Notes: generated from the sequence alone by a model not told the origin. A stretch of 64,000 nucleotides of DNA from an uncultured Victivallales bacterium (GCA_944390735.1 CALXRL010000009.1:23529-87528), one strand, 5' to 3'; shown: positions 33,428 through 43,424, numbered from the stretch's first letter. Program-made: numbers and translations.

Positions 33428-35263
33428 TCACATCATCCAGATGGTATTGTGGGATTTGGACGCGGCAGTGGCATAGGAAGTTCCCGCGTCGCGGGCCGTG
33501 AAATCCGCTGGGAAGGAGAGTTCCAGCTCTTCCAGCGCACAGCCTGTTTTCCGATGTTCCTGAAGGCGAGACCGGAGTGTTTCCAGACGCGCCGCAACTC
33601 CGGCAAGACGCACATCGATCACTTCAAATCCGAACGCTTTCCGTTCTTTCATCCAGCAGTTCCGGTATGTCCGGCGGAAGCAATTCACCGCCCGGATCGC
33701 CTCCGTGCAGGCGCGGACGGCCTCCGTCAGAAGAGCCGGATCCTCTTTTGCATATCCCTCGCGGGCAAGGTGCGACGAACGAATTTTTTTCCGAACCGCG
33801 TCCGCAAAGAGCATCCCGAGCGTCCGCAACCTGCGGTCCTCCCGCGACACGGGAGAAAGAGCGTCCAATTTGCAAAACACCTCCGCAAAATGAGCCTCCG
33901 CTTCCGGATAGCGGCAGGCATGAGTGAAAAATGCGTACATCGGATCATCATAAAACAGAAGTTTTCCGGGACAGTTGTTCGGATTCTCAATGCGAAGCGC
34001 AAGTCCCCTGCCCGAATTCATCCGGTCGATCCATTCAAACCGCTCCGGAGCGAAACCGGCGATTCCTTCGAGCCGCCGGCGGAAGAACGCCGGCTCCGCA
34101 CCGGGATTCCTCATGCGGCAGAGCTGATGCGCTGTTCCCGCCCAGCTGGTCAGAAACAGCGCCTCGCTTCCGTCATCGCCCCAGAGCGTGGTCATGGCGC
34201 TGCGCACTCCGCAGCAAAGCGCGGACTCCAGCAGAACATCTCCCGTCAGAGCGGCTTTCGCGCTGTTCGCGAAAAAGCGGTTCCAGCTGCGCAATCCCGG
34301 AGAGACCATCCGTTCCGCGCCGGTTCTGCCCAGCCGTTCCAGATTCGCCACATGCTCCGCGCCGTCCTCCGCAACGTAGTTCCAGTAATCCAGAACCAGA
34401 GAGGACGGTACACGCGCAAGCTCCTCCTCGTTCAGCGCCTCCTCCCCCGAATGGCCGAGAAGAAAGTCGCTCCAGAGAATCCCCTTCAGGCCGTTCCGCT
34501 CACAGATGTCCGCCAAATTCGAGAGATGCCGCAGATAGAGCTCCTTCGGTTTCACCGGGGAATCGAAATTCAGCGATGTTCCGTGTCCCAGTCCCCATGG
34601 CTCGTCGGCCCCCAGATGAATCCTCTTCGAGCGGTACGGTTCGGACGCCTCCAGAATCAGTTTCTCGAGGAATTCGACCGCCTCCGGAGATGTCACGTTC
34701 AGAATGCGCGGTCCATCCGAGAATTTCTGATATCGCGGATTTTTGAACAGATGTTCCAGATGTCCCAGAGTCTGGATGCAGGGGAACAGTTCCACGCCGA
34801 GCGCGGAAAGGAACTCATCCAGCTCCCGGATCTCCTCCTTGCGCCAGGCGCCGCGCGCAAAGCCGATCATAGGTTCGCCCGCGACCTCGAACGTATCCTC
34901 CGTATAAAGCGCCAGATGCGAGAGTCCCAGCAGCGCCATTTTCGCCGCGGCCCGTTTCAGGAATCCGGGATTCGGCACCCCGCCCCGCGAACAGTCGATC
35001 ATGAGGCCGCGAAAGGAAAACGCACTGCGCCAGGGTTCCTTCGGTAGATCGCCGCAGAGCAGATCCCCCAGCGACTGAATCAGCGAGGAGCGGTCCGGAT
35101 GGAAAATGACCGCTCCGCCGTCGGGTTCCTCGCGGAGAAACGTGGTGTCGTCGGGAGATTGTTCCGCCCGCACAATTCGTCCCCGGCCGAAGGCAAAGTG
35201 CTCCGGCAGAACCCGCGTCAGCGCCACGGCAAGCTCTTCCGGCAGGAAATCCGCGCGAATCAT
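33428..35263 (-). CDS. GH20-like beta-N-acetylhexosaminidase, no signal peptide
   Basis: A 611-residue protein with a GH20-type barrel: FSFRGLMIDCSRGG, SHLALYTEDTFE, the TLGHLEH region and the catalytic Asp-Glu pair in HLGADEPWG (Asp220-Glu221), which in this family polarises the substrate acetamido group and donates the proton. The C-terminal third is helical and unassigned. Start at ATG 35263 was chosen because it lies just after the stop of the response regulator gene (35271) and avoids a long overlap. No export signal, so it probably trims imported chitin- or mucin-type oligosaccharides. It may be cotranscribed with the two-component genes. Confidence 0.8.
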   Translation of the reverse strand: MIRADFLPEELAVALTRVLPEHFAFGRGRIVRAEQSPDDTTFLREEPDGGAVIFHPDRSSLIQSLGDLLCGDLPKEPWRSAFSFRGLMIDCSRGGVPNPGFLKRAAAKMALLGLSHLALYTEDTFEVAGEPMIGFARGAWRKEEIRELDEFLSALGVELFPCIQTLGHLEHLFKNPRYQKFSDGPRILNVTSPEAVEFLEKLILEASEPYRSKRIHLGADEPWGLGHGTSLNFDSPVKPKELYLRHLSNLADICERNGLKGILWSDFLLGHSGEEALNEEELARVPSSLVLDYWNYVAEDGAEHVANLERLGRTGAERMVSPGLRSWNRFFANSAKAALTGDVLLESALCCGVRSAMTTLWGDDGSEALFLTSWAGTAHQLCRMRNPGAEPAFFRRRLEGIAGFAPERFEWIDRMNSGRGLALRIENPNNCPGKLLFYDDPMYAFFTHACRYPEAEAHFAEVFCKLDALSPVSREDRRLRTLGMLFADAVRKKIRSSHLAREGYAKEDPALLTEAVRACTEAIRAVNCFRRTYRNCWMKERKAFGFEVIDVRLAGVAARLETLRSRLQEHRKTGCALEELELSFPADFTARDAGTSYATAASKSHNTIWMM

Positions 35264-35270
35264 GGTTCCA

Positions 35271-36629
35271 TCACTCCAGATGATAGGTGTTGAGTTTGCG
35301 ATGAAGAGTCCGGCGGCTGATCCCGAGTTTTTCAGCGGCGCGCGTGCGGTTTCCTCCGCATTCATTCAGGGCGCGTTCGATCAGCAGTTTTTCATTGCAT
35401 TCGAGGTCGCAGTTCGGCGGAGCGAGAACAGTCTTGGAAATGCCCGGCGTCACGCCTTCGCGGATGTCGACGGGCACATTGTCGATGTCGATCTCCCTGC
35501 TCCGGCAGAGCACCACCATGCGTTCCACGCAGTTCCGAAGCTCGCGGATGTTTCCGGGCCACGCATAGGCGCAAAGCGAACTCATTGCGGCCTCGGTGAT
35601 CCCGATGTCCTTTCCGTTCTCCCGGTTGTAGTAATCCAGGAAGTGCTTGACCAGCAGGGGAATATCCTCCCGGCGCTCCCGCAGCGGGGGAAGCTGGATC
35701 GAAACCACATTCAGCCGATAGAAAAGATCCTCGCGGAATTCGCCGCGTTCCACCATGGCTTTGAGATCGCGGTTCGTCGCCGCCACCACGCGCGCATCGG
35801 AAATGATCGTTTCCGTTCCGCCGATGCGCTCAAAACTGCGGGATTCCAGGACACGGAGAAGTTTCACCTGAATGTGCAGAGGAATCTCGCCGATCTCATC
35901 CAGAAAGATGGTCCCGTTCTCCGCCAGTTCAAATCGGCCCTTGCGCATTTCGAGCGCGCCGGTAAAGGCCCCCCGTTCATGCCCGAAGAGCTCGCTTTCC
36001 AGAAGAGTCTCCGGAAGAGCGGCGCAGTGGACCGCCACAAATTTTCCGGTTCGTCCGCTGCACTGATGGATCGCCTGAGCCACCAGCTCCTTGCCGGTTC
36101 CGCTTTCCCCGGTAATCAGCACCGTGGTCCGCGTAGGCGCGACCTGCTCGACCGTATCCAGAATATTCCGCATTTTCGCGGAGTTGCCGATCATTCCCTT
36201 GATGCTGAACTTTTCATTGAGGCGTTTTTTGAGTTCGGTGTTCTCCTTTTTGAGACGTCCGGACTCCAGGGCGCGGCGGATAATCAGCTCCAGACGATCG
36301 AAACTCACCGGCTTGGTCACGAAATCGAACGCCCCCTTCTTGACCGCCTCGACCGCGGTTTCAATGGATCCGTACGCCGTGAACAGAATGCAGGGCGGAG
36401 CCGGATCGCGTTTCAGCGATGCCGCAAGCACATCCATGCCGCTGGGGCCGGGCTCCATGCAGATGTCGCTCAGAATCAGATCGTAATCGTTGCGGTTGAT
36501 GAGGTTGATTCCGATCTCCCCGTCTTCGGCGAGTGTCACGTCATATTCGCCGCGCAGGAATTTTCCCATGGCCTCCCGGGTTGCGCGTTCATCGTCGATA
36601 ATCAGAATGGAATATTTGCTGTTTTTCAT
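35271..36629 (-). CDS. NtrC-family sigma-54-dependent response regulator
   Basis: A 452-residue three-domain regulator: receiver (1-120) with phospho-acceptor Asp55 in [11 protein letters not shown] and conserved Lys in FVTKP; AAA+ ATPase (about 145-375) with Walker A GESGTGKE, the sigma-54 contact loop ERGAFTGA, and Walker B FLDEIGE; and a Fis-type helix-turn-helix at the end ([18 protein letters not shown]). It remodels sigma-54 RNA polymerase at distant enhancers after phosphorylation. The cognate kinase gene lies 6 bases upstream. No -24/-12 promoter was recognised nearby, so the targets are unknown. Confidence 0.95.
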   Translation of the reverse strand: MKNSKYSILIIDDERATREAMGKFLRGEYDVTLAEDGEIGINLINRNDYDLILSDICMEPGPSGMDVLAASLKRDPAPPCILFTAYGSIETAVEAVKKGAFDFVTKPVSFDRLELIIRRALESGRLKKENTELKKRLNEKFSIKGMIGNSAKMRNILDTVEQVAPTRTTVLITGESGTGKELVAQAIHQCSGRTGKFVAVHCAALPETLLESELFGHERGAFTGALEMRKGRFELAENGTIFLDEIGEIPLHIQVKLLRVLESRSFERIGGTETIISDARVVAATNRDLKAMVERGEFREDLFYRLNVVSIQLPPLRERREDIPLLVKHFLDYYNRENGKDIGITEAAMSSLCAYAWPGNIRELRNCVERMVVLCRSREIDIDNVPVDIREGVTPGISKTVLAPPNCDLECNEKLLIERALNECGGNRTRAAEKLGISRRTLHRKLNTYHLE

Positions 36630-36635
36630 GATCTC

Positions 36636-37811
36636 TTACAGTCCTTCTTCGGAAGCGGGAGGAAGAATGCCCGCGCAGTCGTTTGCCGGCCCGAGCACGC
36701 GGACCCGGCTTTCCATCACGGGAAAGACGACGGTGAAACGGGTCCCCTTGCCCTTCACACTTTCAATGGAAAGACGTGCGCCGTGCTGCCGGATGATCCG
36801 CTCCACAATCATGAGTCCGAGACCGTTTCCGCTTGCCTTCGTCGTGAAATACGCGTTGAAAATCCGGGACATATCCTCCGGAGCGATTCCTTTTCCCGTA
36901 TCGGAAAATTCGATGACGGTCTCCCCCTCCCCGTTCCGTTCGCAGGAGATGTTCAGCGTCCCTCCGTGCGGCATCGACTGAATGGCATTTTTGATGATGT
37001 TGTAGAACGCCTGCTTGAGCTGTCCCTCGTCCGCCTGCACGGGCGGAATGTTGTTCCCCCAGAGGAATTTGACCTCAACGGACCGGTTTTCAATTTCATG
37101 GCGCATGAAGTTCAGCGATTCCGTCAGCACATCCTTGAGATTGGTGGTCTTGAAATAGAGTTTGACCGGCCTCAGCGCCTTGAGGAACTGATTGATGATG
37201 GCGTCGAGCCGTTCGACCTCCTTTTTCGCCGTATCAACGGTTTCCGCCATTTCCGCAAGATCCGCCTTTCCTCCCCGAAGCATCCGTTCCAGAAGCTGCA
37301 GGTTCAAATAGAGACTGTTCAGCGGATTTCCGATCTCATGCGCCACTCCGGCCGCCAGCATGGAAATCAGTTTGCTGCGTTCGGATTCCGCCCTGGTTGC
37401 GGCACGCACATAGTCCTCGGTGATGTCGTTGAGAATCACGGTGACGCAGTCGGCCTTCGCATGGGGAACCAGGTAGAATCGGAGAATGCGCCGTTCGGGA
37501 TAGAGCACTTCCAGCTCATGACGCTCGGAGCGCCCCTTCTCTTCGAGCAGAGCCTTCCAGTCCACCCCTTTCAGAAACGACGCGACGGAAAGACGCGACA
37601 CGTCATCGGGGATTCCCAGCATCCGGGTCGCGGCGCTGTTCCGATACTTGATTTTCAGACGCTTGTCAATGACCATGATCCCTTCGCTGATGGTGTTGAA
37701 GATGTTTTCCAGAAACCCCTTCTCCTCCGCAAGTTTGTTGATTCCGGTATAGAGATCGCGCGGGTCCATGTGGTCCATATGTTCGATGATCTTTTCCGTT
37801 GCAGACGTCAT
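36636..37811 (-). CDS. PAS-containing sensor histidine kinase (NtrB-like), cytoplasmic
   Basis: A 391-residue kinase: short N-terminal segment, PAS domain (about 30-135), dimerisation/phosphorylation helix with His158 in AAGVAHEIGNPLNSLYL, and a HATPase domain with N-box IIKNAIQSMPHGG, SDTGKGI and GNGLGLMIVERI. No transmembrane helix, so like NtrB it senses an internal signal. The ATG at 37811 follows GAAAGGTG; the longer frame has an unlikely hydrophobic start. It forms a two-gene unit with the NtrC-type regulator and diverges from the TadE-like gene. Confidence 0.93.
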   Translation of the reverse strand: MTSATEKIIEHMDHMDPRDLYTGINKLAEEKGFLENIFNTISEGIMVIDKRLKIKYRNSAATRMLGIPDDVSRLSVASFLKGVDWKALLEEKGRSERHELEVLYPERRILRFYLVPHAKADCVTVILNDITEDYVRAATRAESERSKLISMLAAGVAHEIGNPLNSLYLNLQLLERMLRGGKADLAEMAETVDTAKKEVERLDAIINQFLKALRPVKLYFKTTNLKDVLTESLNFMRHEIENRSVEVKFLWGNNIPPVQADEGQLKQAFYNIIKNAIQSMPHGGTLNISCERNGEGETVIEFSDTGKGIAPEDMSRIFNAYFTTKASGNGLGLMIVERIIRQHGARLSIESVKGKGTRFTVVFPVMESRVRVLGPANDCAGILPPASEEGL

Positions 37812-37948
37812 GTCACACCTTTCTTTTTTTTCCAGACAGTGACAATATGGCACAAATAGAAAAAAAATCAACAAGAAAAAGCGGGGAAAAATTTGAGATT
37901 TTCCGGAAATGCGTTACAGTATCGGGGGGGGAATGGAGGAACGGGAAG

Positions 37949-38557
37949 ATGGAACGGAAAATGAAACGCGGCGGAGCGGAAAGCGGTCAGGCGATTACGG
38001 AGTTTGTCACGTCTCTGATCGGGATGGTATTTCTTTTTCTCGGGCTTCTTGCGGTTTCGATTCTCTCGATGGAGAATGTCCGCTGTGTGCTGGATGCCCG
38101 GTCGGAAGTCGATGTGGCGTCGTCGCAGGGGACTTCGATCGGCGGCAAGGCGCCGGAATCCATTCTTGAATGGGACTGGGGGAAAGACAAAATTCCGTTC
38201 ACCTCCGACGATACCGCTCTTTCAGGAGTTCAGACCACCTATGCCGGCGAATTCGACACCCGGAATCATTCCATCACGGACGACACCGTCTCGACTTCGA
38301 CTCCGGCGGATCCGAACGAACGTCTGCACATCAACGCCCTGACGCTGTTTCAGCTGGAGGAACACGGATATGCCGATGCGCGGGCCGCCTATTCGACTTT
38401 TCTGAGCGCGGCGGACCTCAACGGAGCCACCAACACCGTTCGCGATCCGCTCTCCAGACACGGACTGCCCGATCTGGAAAAACTGATCCGCAGTTTCACG
38501 GACAACGCCACGTTCACGCTGGAAGACTCGGTCTACATGCCGGTGAGGGTGAATTGA
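37949..38557 (+). CDS. TadE-like pilus-assembly domain protein, solitary
   Basis: A 202-residue protein: basic leader, then GQAITEFVTSLIGMVFLFLG, a TadE/TadG-type N-terminal helix with its conserved Glu, followed by about 150 extracytoplasmic residues rich in polar sequence without known motif. TadE-type pseudopilins belong to Flp pilus systems, but no tad genes are nearby. Start at ATG 37949 with GGAGGAA upstream. Its stop overlaps the start of the nucleotidyltransferase gene (TGATG), so they are translationally coupled; a functional link is unclear. Confidence 0.75.
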   Translation: MERKMKRGGAESGQAITEFVTSLIGMVFLFLGLLAVSILSMENVRCVLDARSEVDVASSQGTSIGGKAPESILEWDWGKDKIPFTSDDTALSGVQTTYAGEFDTRNHSITDDTVSTSTPADPNERLHINALTLFQLEEHGYADARAAYSTFLSAADLNGATNTVRDPLSRHGLPDLEKLIRSFTDNATFTLEDSVYMPVRVN

Positions 38558-39048
38558 TGCAGTACCAGCCCCCCCGGAAAACCATGACGCTGGCGGAAGC
38601 GGTCCAATGGCGCGAAGGCCTGAGACGGAACGGTCTGCGCCTGGCGCTGACCAACGGCTGTTTCGATCTTCTGCACCGTGGCCATGCCGAATACCTCATA
38701 GCGGCGAGGCGGACAGCCGATGCGCTGCTGGTGCTTCTGAATTCCGATGAATCCATCCGGGAGCTGAAGGGGCCGTCCCGCCCGATCTGCAGGGAGGACG
38801 ACCGGGCCTTTCTGCTCTCCTGCTTTGATTTTATTGATGCGGTGGTGATTTTCCGTTCCAGCCGGTGCGACCGCGAGATTGCCGCGCTCTCGCCGGATGT
38901 CTACGTCAAAGGCGGCGACTACACCGTGGAAAAACTGGATCCGAAGGAACGGAGCGCGCTCTTTTCCTGCGGAGCGGAGATTCGTTTCATTCCGTTTGTT
39001 CCGGGATTTTCGACCACCTCCCTGATTGAAAAAAGCAAACACACCTAA
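38557..39048 (+). CDS. RfaE2/HldE C-terminal-type nucleotidyltransferase
   Basis: A 163-residue stand-alone cytidylyltransferase-fold enzyme: TNGCFDLLHRGHAEYL carries the HxGH active site, followed by NSDESIRELKGPSRP, DVYVKGGDY and STTSLIEK. In lipopolysaccharide core synthesis this domain adenylylates heptose-1-phosphate to ADP-heptose. The kinase half (RfaE1) is not fused and not nearby, so another nucleotide-sugar product is possible. It starts in the stop codon of the TadE-like gene and precedes the Mrp-type ATPase gene by 31 bases. Confidence 0.88.
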   Translation: MQYQPPRKTMTLAEAVQWREGLRRNGLRLALTNGCFDLLHRGHAEYLIAARRTADALLVLLNSDESIRELKGPSRPICREDDRAFLLSCFDFIDAVVIFRSSRCDREIAALSPDVYVKGGDYTVEKLDPKERSALFSCGAEIRFIPFVPGFSTTSLIEKSKHT

Positions 39049-39079
39049 TTTTTCTTATAGAGAAAGGCATTTTCTGAAA

Positions 39080-39913
39080 ATGAGTGAAACTTGTTCCGGC
39101 AACTGCGGCAGCTGTTCCTCCGGCTGCAATTCCGACGAAAAACTGAAAAACCGACTCTCTCTCATCAGGAACAAACTGCTGGTGCTTTCCGGCAAGGGCG
39201 GGGTCGGGAAGAGCACGGTGGCGGCCTCCCTGGCGCTGACATTGGCGAAAAAGGGGGCGAAGGTGGGACTGCTTGATGTGGATTTCCACGGGCCGTCGCA
39301 GCCGACGCTGTTCAGTCTTCAGACCGCGACCGTGGAGGGCAATGACAACGGCATGTTCCCGGTGGAGGCAAATGGAATCAAGATCTTCTCCATCGGACTG
39401 GTCATGGAAGACGCCGACCGGGCGATTGTCTGGCGCGGCCCCGCCAAGATCGGGGTTCTCAAGCAGCTTCTTGAAGATGTCCAGTGGGGACCGCTTGACT
39501 ATCTGATTCTGGACTTTCCGCCGGGAACGGGGGACGAGGCGCTCTCCGCCTGTCAGATGATTACCGGAGAAAAAAAGGCGGTGATCGTCACGACGCCGCA
39601 GGAGGTCTCGCTTGCCGACTGCCGGAAATGCGTGGATTTCTGCAAACAGCTGGAAGTGCCCATTGCGGGAATCATTGAAAACATGAGCGGATTTGTCTGT
39701 CCGGACTGCAAGCACCGTCATGAGATTTTCTCCAGCGGCGGCGGCAGGAAACTGGCGGAGCTGGCGGGGACCGATCTTCTGGCGCAGCTGCCGCTGGATC
39801 CGCAGTTTCTCCGGAAGTGCGACGAAGGCGACATTGCCGGGGGACTGGAAAGTTCGCCGGAAATCGCGGGGGAGCTGGACAAGGCGGTCTCCCTGATTGT
39901 CGCGAAAGGCTGA
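39080..39913 (+). CDS. Mrp/NBP35-family P-loop ATPase (iron-sulfur carrier)
   Basis: A 277-residue ATPase with a Cys-rich N-terminus (CSGNCGSCSSGC), a deviant Walker A GKGGVGKST, DVDFHGPSQP, and the later FVCPDCKH pair that in this family bridges an iron-sulfur cluster at the dimer. Such proteins deliver clusters to target enzymes. The N-terminal Cys cluster makes it look like the NBP35 subgroup. Start at ATG 39080 with AAAGG upstream; the earlier open frame enters the previous gene. The sugar transporter ATPase gene follows 7 bases later. Confidence 0.9.
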   Translation: MSETCSGNCGSCSSGCNSDEKLKNRLSLIRNKLLVLSGKGGVGKSTVAASLALTLAKKGAKVGLLDVDFHGPSQPTLFSLQTATVEGNDNGMFPVEANGIKIFSIGLVMEDADRAIVWRGPAKIGVLKQLLEDVQWGPLDYLILDFPPGTGDEALSACQMITGEKKAVIVTTPQEVSLADCRKCVDFCKQLEVPIAGIIENMSGFVCPDCKHRHEIFSSGGGRKLAELAGTDLLAQLPLDPQFLRKCDEGDIAGGLESSPEIAGELDKAVSLIVAKG

Positions 39914-39920
39914 CCCGCTC

Positions 39921-41393
39921 ATGGAGTCTGAACTTCTTCTCCGCACGGAGGGTGTCAGGAAGAGTTTTGAAGGGACGCCGGTGCTTTCCGGGATTTCCCT
40001 GGAGCTTCGCGCGGGGGAAATTCTCGGACTGGTCGGGGAGAACGGAGCGGGGAAATCCACGTTTGTCAAATGTCTGCTTGGACTGCACAGACCCGACTCG
40101 GGATCCATCACGTTTCTCGGGCGGGATCTGCTCCGCACGGGTCCGGCAGGCATAGCCGCCATTCCGCAGGAGTTCAATCTGGTGAAGGATCTGACGGTGG
40201 CGGAAAACATTTTTCTCGGCCGCGAACCGGGTCGATTCGGTTTTCTGAACCGTTCGCTGATGCGCTCCGAATCGCGGAGACTTCTGCAGAAACTGGACGT
40301 GGAGATTGATCCCGAACGCAAAATTGATTCCCTGAGCGTGGCGGAAAAACAGATGGTTGAGATTGCCAAGGCGCTCTCGGTTGACTGCCGTCTGCTGATT
40401 ATGGATGAGCCGACCACCGTGCTGAATCAGAAGGAGAGCGCCATTCTGTTCCGCATCATGCGGGAGCTGAAAGCGGGAGGGACCTCCATTCTTTTCATTT
40501 CGCACCGTCTGGAGGAGATTCGCACGATCTGCGACCGGGTCGCGGTGCTGCGGGACGGAGTGCTGGTCAGCTGTGATCCGGCGGAATCGCTGGATGCCAT
40601 GGAAATTGCCCGAAGAATGGTCGGACGCGAACTGAAACAGATGTTTCCGCCGACGGTTCCGCCTTCCGGGCCCCCTCTTCTGACCGTGGAAAATCTCAGT
40701 TCCGGCAAAGAGGTGAAGCATGTCTCCTTTGAGCTTCAGGCGGGGATCACGGGGCTTGCCGGACTGGCGGGTGCGGGACGAACCGAACTGGCGGAAACGA
40801 TCTGTGCGCTTCGAAAACGATCGTCCGGATCGGTGAAGCTGGCAGGAGAGACGCTGCATCTGAGGAAGCCCGCGGATGCGCTGGCGCACGGGATTGTGTA
40901 TCTTTCCGAGGATCGTCAGGGATCGGGCATTCTGACGGAGTTTCCGCTGGACAGGAATGTGACGCTTTCCAGTCTCCGCCGGTACTGTCACGCGGGGATC
41001 ATCAATCGCGAGGCCGAACGGGCCTGTGCGGAGTCGTATGTGAAGAAGTTCCGCATTAAAACGGCCTCGCTGGAGACCGAACTCAAATATCTGAGCGGAG
41101 GCAATCAGCAGAAGGTGGCGCTGGCGAAATGTCTGGACAATTGTCCGCGAGTTTTTCTGTTTGACGAGCCCACGCGCGGCGTCGACATCGGCGCGCGCAG
41201 TGATCTTTATGAATTCATCCGGGAACTTGCCGCATCCGGCGTTGCCTGTCTGCTGATCTCCTCGGATCTGGAGGAGATCATCGGAATGTGCGACAGGGTT
41301 CTGGTGATGCGAGCCGGGGAACTGGCTGGAACGCTTGAAAAGGAACATGTTACAGAAGAGGAGATCATGTATCTTGCAACCGGAGTCAACTAA
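39921..41393 (+). CDS. Ribose/galactose-type sugar ABC transporter ATPase, two nucleotide-binding domains
   Basis: A 490-residue tandem ATPase of the RbsA/MglA class. First domain: Walker A GENGAGKST, SVAEKQMVEIAKAL, Walker B LLIMDEPT; second domain: degenerate A-loop (GAGRTELAE), signature LSGGNQQKVALAKCL, FLFDEPTRGVDIGA. It powers import of a pentose or hexose through the following permease. Start at ATG 39921, replacing an upstream TTG that overlaps the Mrp gene. Order of the operon is ATPase, permease, binding protein; no regulator or kinase is linked. Confidence 0.94.
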   Translation: MESELLLRTEGVRKSFEGTPVLSGISLELRAGEILGLVGENGAGKSTFVKCLLGLHRPDSGSITFLGRDLLRTGPAGIAAIPQEFNLVKDLTVAENIFLGREPGRFGFLNRSLMRSESRRLLQKLDVEIDPERKIDSLSVAEKQMVEIAKALSVDCRLLIMDEPTTVLNQKESAILFRIMRELKAGGTSILFISHRLEEIRTICDRVAVLRDGVLVSCDPAESLDAMEIARRMVGRELKQMFPPTVPPSGPPLLTVENLSSGKEVKHVSFELQAGITGLAGLAGAGRTELAETICALRKRSSGSVKLAGETLHLRKPADALAHGIVYLSEDRQGSGILTEFPLDRNVTLSSLRRYCHAGIINREAERACAESYVKKFRIKTASLETELKYLSGGNQQKVALAKCLDNCPRVFLFDEPTRGVDIGARSDLYEFIRELAASGVACLLISSDLEEIIGMCDRVLVMRAGELAGTLEKEHVTEEEIMYLATGVN

Positions 41394-42348
41394 TGGAATA
41401 CGGCGTCTGACGACGCTTTTGAAAAGTACGGGCGGGCCGTGGGCCGCGCTGGTCGTTCTGCTGCTGGTCTGCTGCATTTCCAATGAGCATTTCCGCAGTG
41501 TTCAGAATCTGGTGAATATCACGCGGCAGGTGTCTTACAGCGGTCTGATTGCGCTGGGGATGACCTTTGTGATTGCGGGCGGCGGCATTGATCTTTCGGT
41601 GGGATCGCTTCTTGCGTTTTCGGGGGTGATTTCGATTCTGGGGATGAATGCCGTTCCGGGATCGGAGACGCTGGCCGTTGCGGTGGCCGCGGTCATAGCG
41701 GTTGCGCTCGGAGCGGCCGGTGGAGCGGCGAACGGGGCGCTGGTGGCGCTGGGAAAGGTGCCGCCTTTCATTGCGACGCTCGGCACGCTGGTGATTTTCC
41801 GGTCTCTTGCGCTCTATTTCGGAAATTCCGGGCTGGTCTCCTCGGAGAACGAGGTCTATCGGGAGATCGGGGGGGCGGTGATCGGAGGGATTCCTCTTCC
41901 GGTCTGGATCCTGCTGATTCTGACGGTGGTGCTTTCGCTGGTTCTGAAGCGGACTCGGCTGGGGAGGCACATCTGTGCGGTCGGCTCCAACGAGCGGGTG
42001 GCGCGCTATGCGGCGATCCGCACCGGGCTGGTGAAGTTCTACACCTATCTGATTGCGGGAACGACGGCGGGAATCAGTGCGCTGCTGTTCGGAGGACGTC
42101 TGAATTCGGTCAGTTCCACGAGTGCGGGTCTTTCGTATGAGCTGGATGCGATTGCAGCGGTCATCATCGGAGGCAGTTCGATGAACGGGGGAAAGGCGTC
42201 GGTCTGGGGGACGCTGGCCGGAATTCTGATTTTGGGTATCGTTTCCAACGTCCTTGACATGTGGGGAATTTCGGTGACGCTTCAGGGGACGGTGAAAGGT
42301 CTCGTGATTATCATTGCGGTCATGATGCAGAGAAAAACTTTGAAATAA
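41347..42348 (+). CDS. Sugar ABC transporter permease (RbsC type)
   Basis: A 333-residue membrane protein with eight to ten hydrophobic helices and family motifs: ALGMTFVIAGGGIDLSVGS, PPFIATLGT, GRHICAVGSNERVARY and IIGGSSMNGG. It forms the channel for the sugar importer. The start is uncertain: ATG 41347 overlaps the ATPase gene by 47 bases and has AAAAGGA close before it; TTG 41374 is an alternative preceded by AGAGGAG. Confidence 0.92.
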   Translation: MLQKRRSCILQPESTNGIRRLTTLLKSTGGPWAALVVLLLVCCISNEHFRSVQNLVNITRQVSYSGLIALGMTFVIAGGGIDLSVGSLLAFSGVISILGMNAVPGSETLAVAVAAVIAVALGAAGGAANGALVALGKVPPFIATLGTLVIFRSLALYFGNSGLVSSENEVYREIGGAVIGGIPLPVWILLILTVVLSLVLKRTRLGRHICAVGSNERVARYAAIRTGLVKFYTYLIAGTTAGISALLFGGRLNSVSSTSAGLSYELDAIAAVIIGGSSMNGGKASVWGTLAGILILGIVSNVLDMWGISVTLQGTVKGLVIIIAVMMQRKTLK

Positions 42349-42372
42349 ACGACAACTAAGAGGGAACAAACT

Positions 42373-43338
42373 ATGAAATTCGTACTTTCGGCGATGGTGC
42401 TTGCCGCCGCGGCGCTTTTCTGCGTATCCTGCGGGGAAAAGGGTCCGGCAAAGGAGAAGGATTCGGTCACGGTGGGGGTTTCCATCCCTGCGGCGGATCA
42501 CGGCTGGACCGGCGGAATCGTCTGGTGGGCGGAACAGGCGAAAAAGGAGTGGGAAAAGAAGGATCCCAAGGTCAAAATCATCATTTCAACGGCTAAGGAT
42601 GCCGCGGAACAGGTGGATAAAATTGAAAACCTGATGGTCCAGGATGTGGATGCGCTGGTGGTACTGCCGCAGGAGCCGGGACCGCTGACGGGGGTCTGCT
42701 CCTCGGCGGCAGGCAAGGGAAAATATCTGGTGGTGGTGGATCGCGGGCTGACAAAGGATGTTCAGAATCTTCTGGTCGCGGGGGACAACAGCGGGTTCGG
42801 AAAGGCGGCTGCGGTGGCCATCGGACGAGAACTCAAGGGAAAAGGGGACATTCTGATCATGGAAGGAATTCCGTGTCCTGTCAACTCCGATCGTGTCAAT
42901 GCGTTCAGGGCGGAGATGAAAAAGCATCCGGGAATCCGGATCCTGGAATCGCAGTCCGCCTATTGGGACACGGAGAAGGGGTTGAAACTGATGGAGAATT
43001 TCCTGCAGAAGTATCCGAAGATTGATGCCGTCTGGGTGGGCGATGATGATGTGCTCGTCGGCGCGCTCAAGGCGTATCAGGAGTCAGGGAGAAAGGACAT
43101 CAAGCTCATTGTCGGGGGTGGCGGAAACAAACTGGTGGTCAAGAAGATTCTGGATGGAGATCCGGTAATTCCTCTGACCGTGACCTATCCGCCGAAAATG
43201 ATTGCCATCGGGATTGATCATGCGGTCGCGGGAGCGAAAAAACAGCCGCTGACAACCCGGAAACGGGTGATTATTCCCTCGGAAATCGTTGACAAATCCA
43301 ACGCAAAGCAGTTTTATTTTCCCGATTCCGCCTATTGA
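42373..43338 (+). CDS. Sugar-binding lipoprotein of the ABC transporter (RbsB type)
   Basis: A 321-residue periplasmic-binding-protein-like receptor. The signal sequence ends in a lipobox (FCVSC-GEK, lipidated Cys20), so it is membrane-anchored. The fold motifs SVTVGVSIPAADHGW, DALVVLPQEPG and VWVGDDDVLVGAL match ribose/galactose/autoinducer-2-type receptors (peripla_BP_4). Ligand unknown. An AAGAGGGAACAAAC leader gives the ribosome site. It is last in the operon and closed by the hairpin at 43425. Confidence 0.93.
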   Translation: MKFVLSAMVLAAAALFCVSCGEKGPAKEKDSVTVGVSIPAADHGWTGGIVWWAEQAKKEWEKKDPKVKIIISTAKDAAEQVDKIENLMVQDVDALVVLPQEPGPLTGVCSSAAGKGKYLVVVDRGLTKDVQNLLVAGDNSGFGKAAAVAIGRELKGKGDILIMEGIPCPVNSDRVNAFRAEMKKHPGIRILESQSAYWDTEKGLKLMENFLQKYPKIDAVWVGDDDVLVGALKAYQESGRKDIKLIVGGGGNKLVVKKILDGDPVIPLTVTYPPKMIAIGIDHAVAGAKKQPLTTRKRVIIPSEIVDKSNAKQFYFPDSAY

Positions 43339-43424
43339 GTTCTCCGTGGATTCGGAGAGAAAGGAGGGGGGGAAGGAAAAAAGCGGATGCCGGAAAACGA
43401 TGTCCGGATTGGAATTCGAAGCAG

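Noticed and set aside
37840..37870. Sigma-54 promoter (TGGCAC) before the TadE-like gene
   Set aside because: The -24-like TGGCAC is present but no GC/TTGC element follows at the required spacing.
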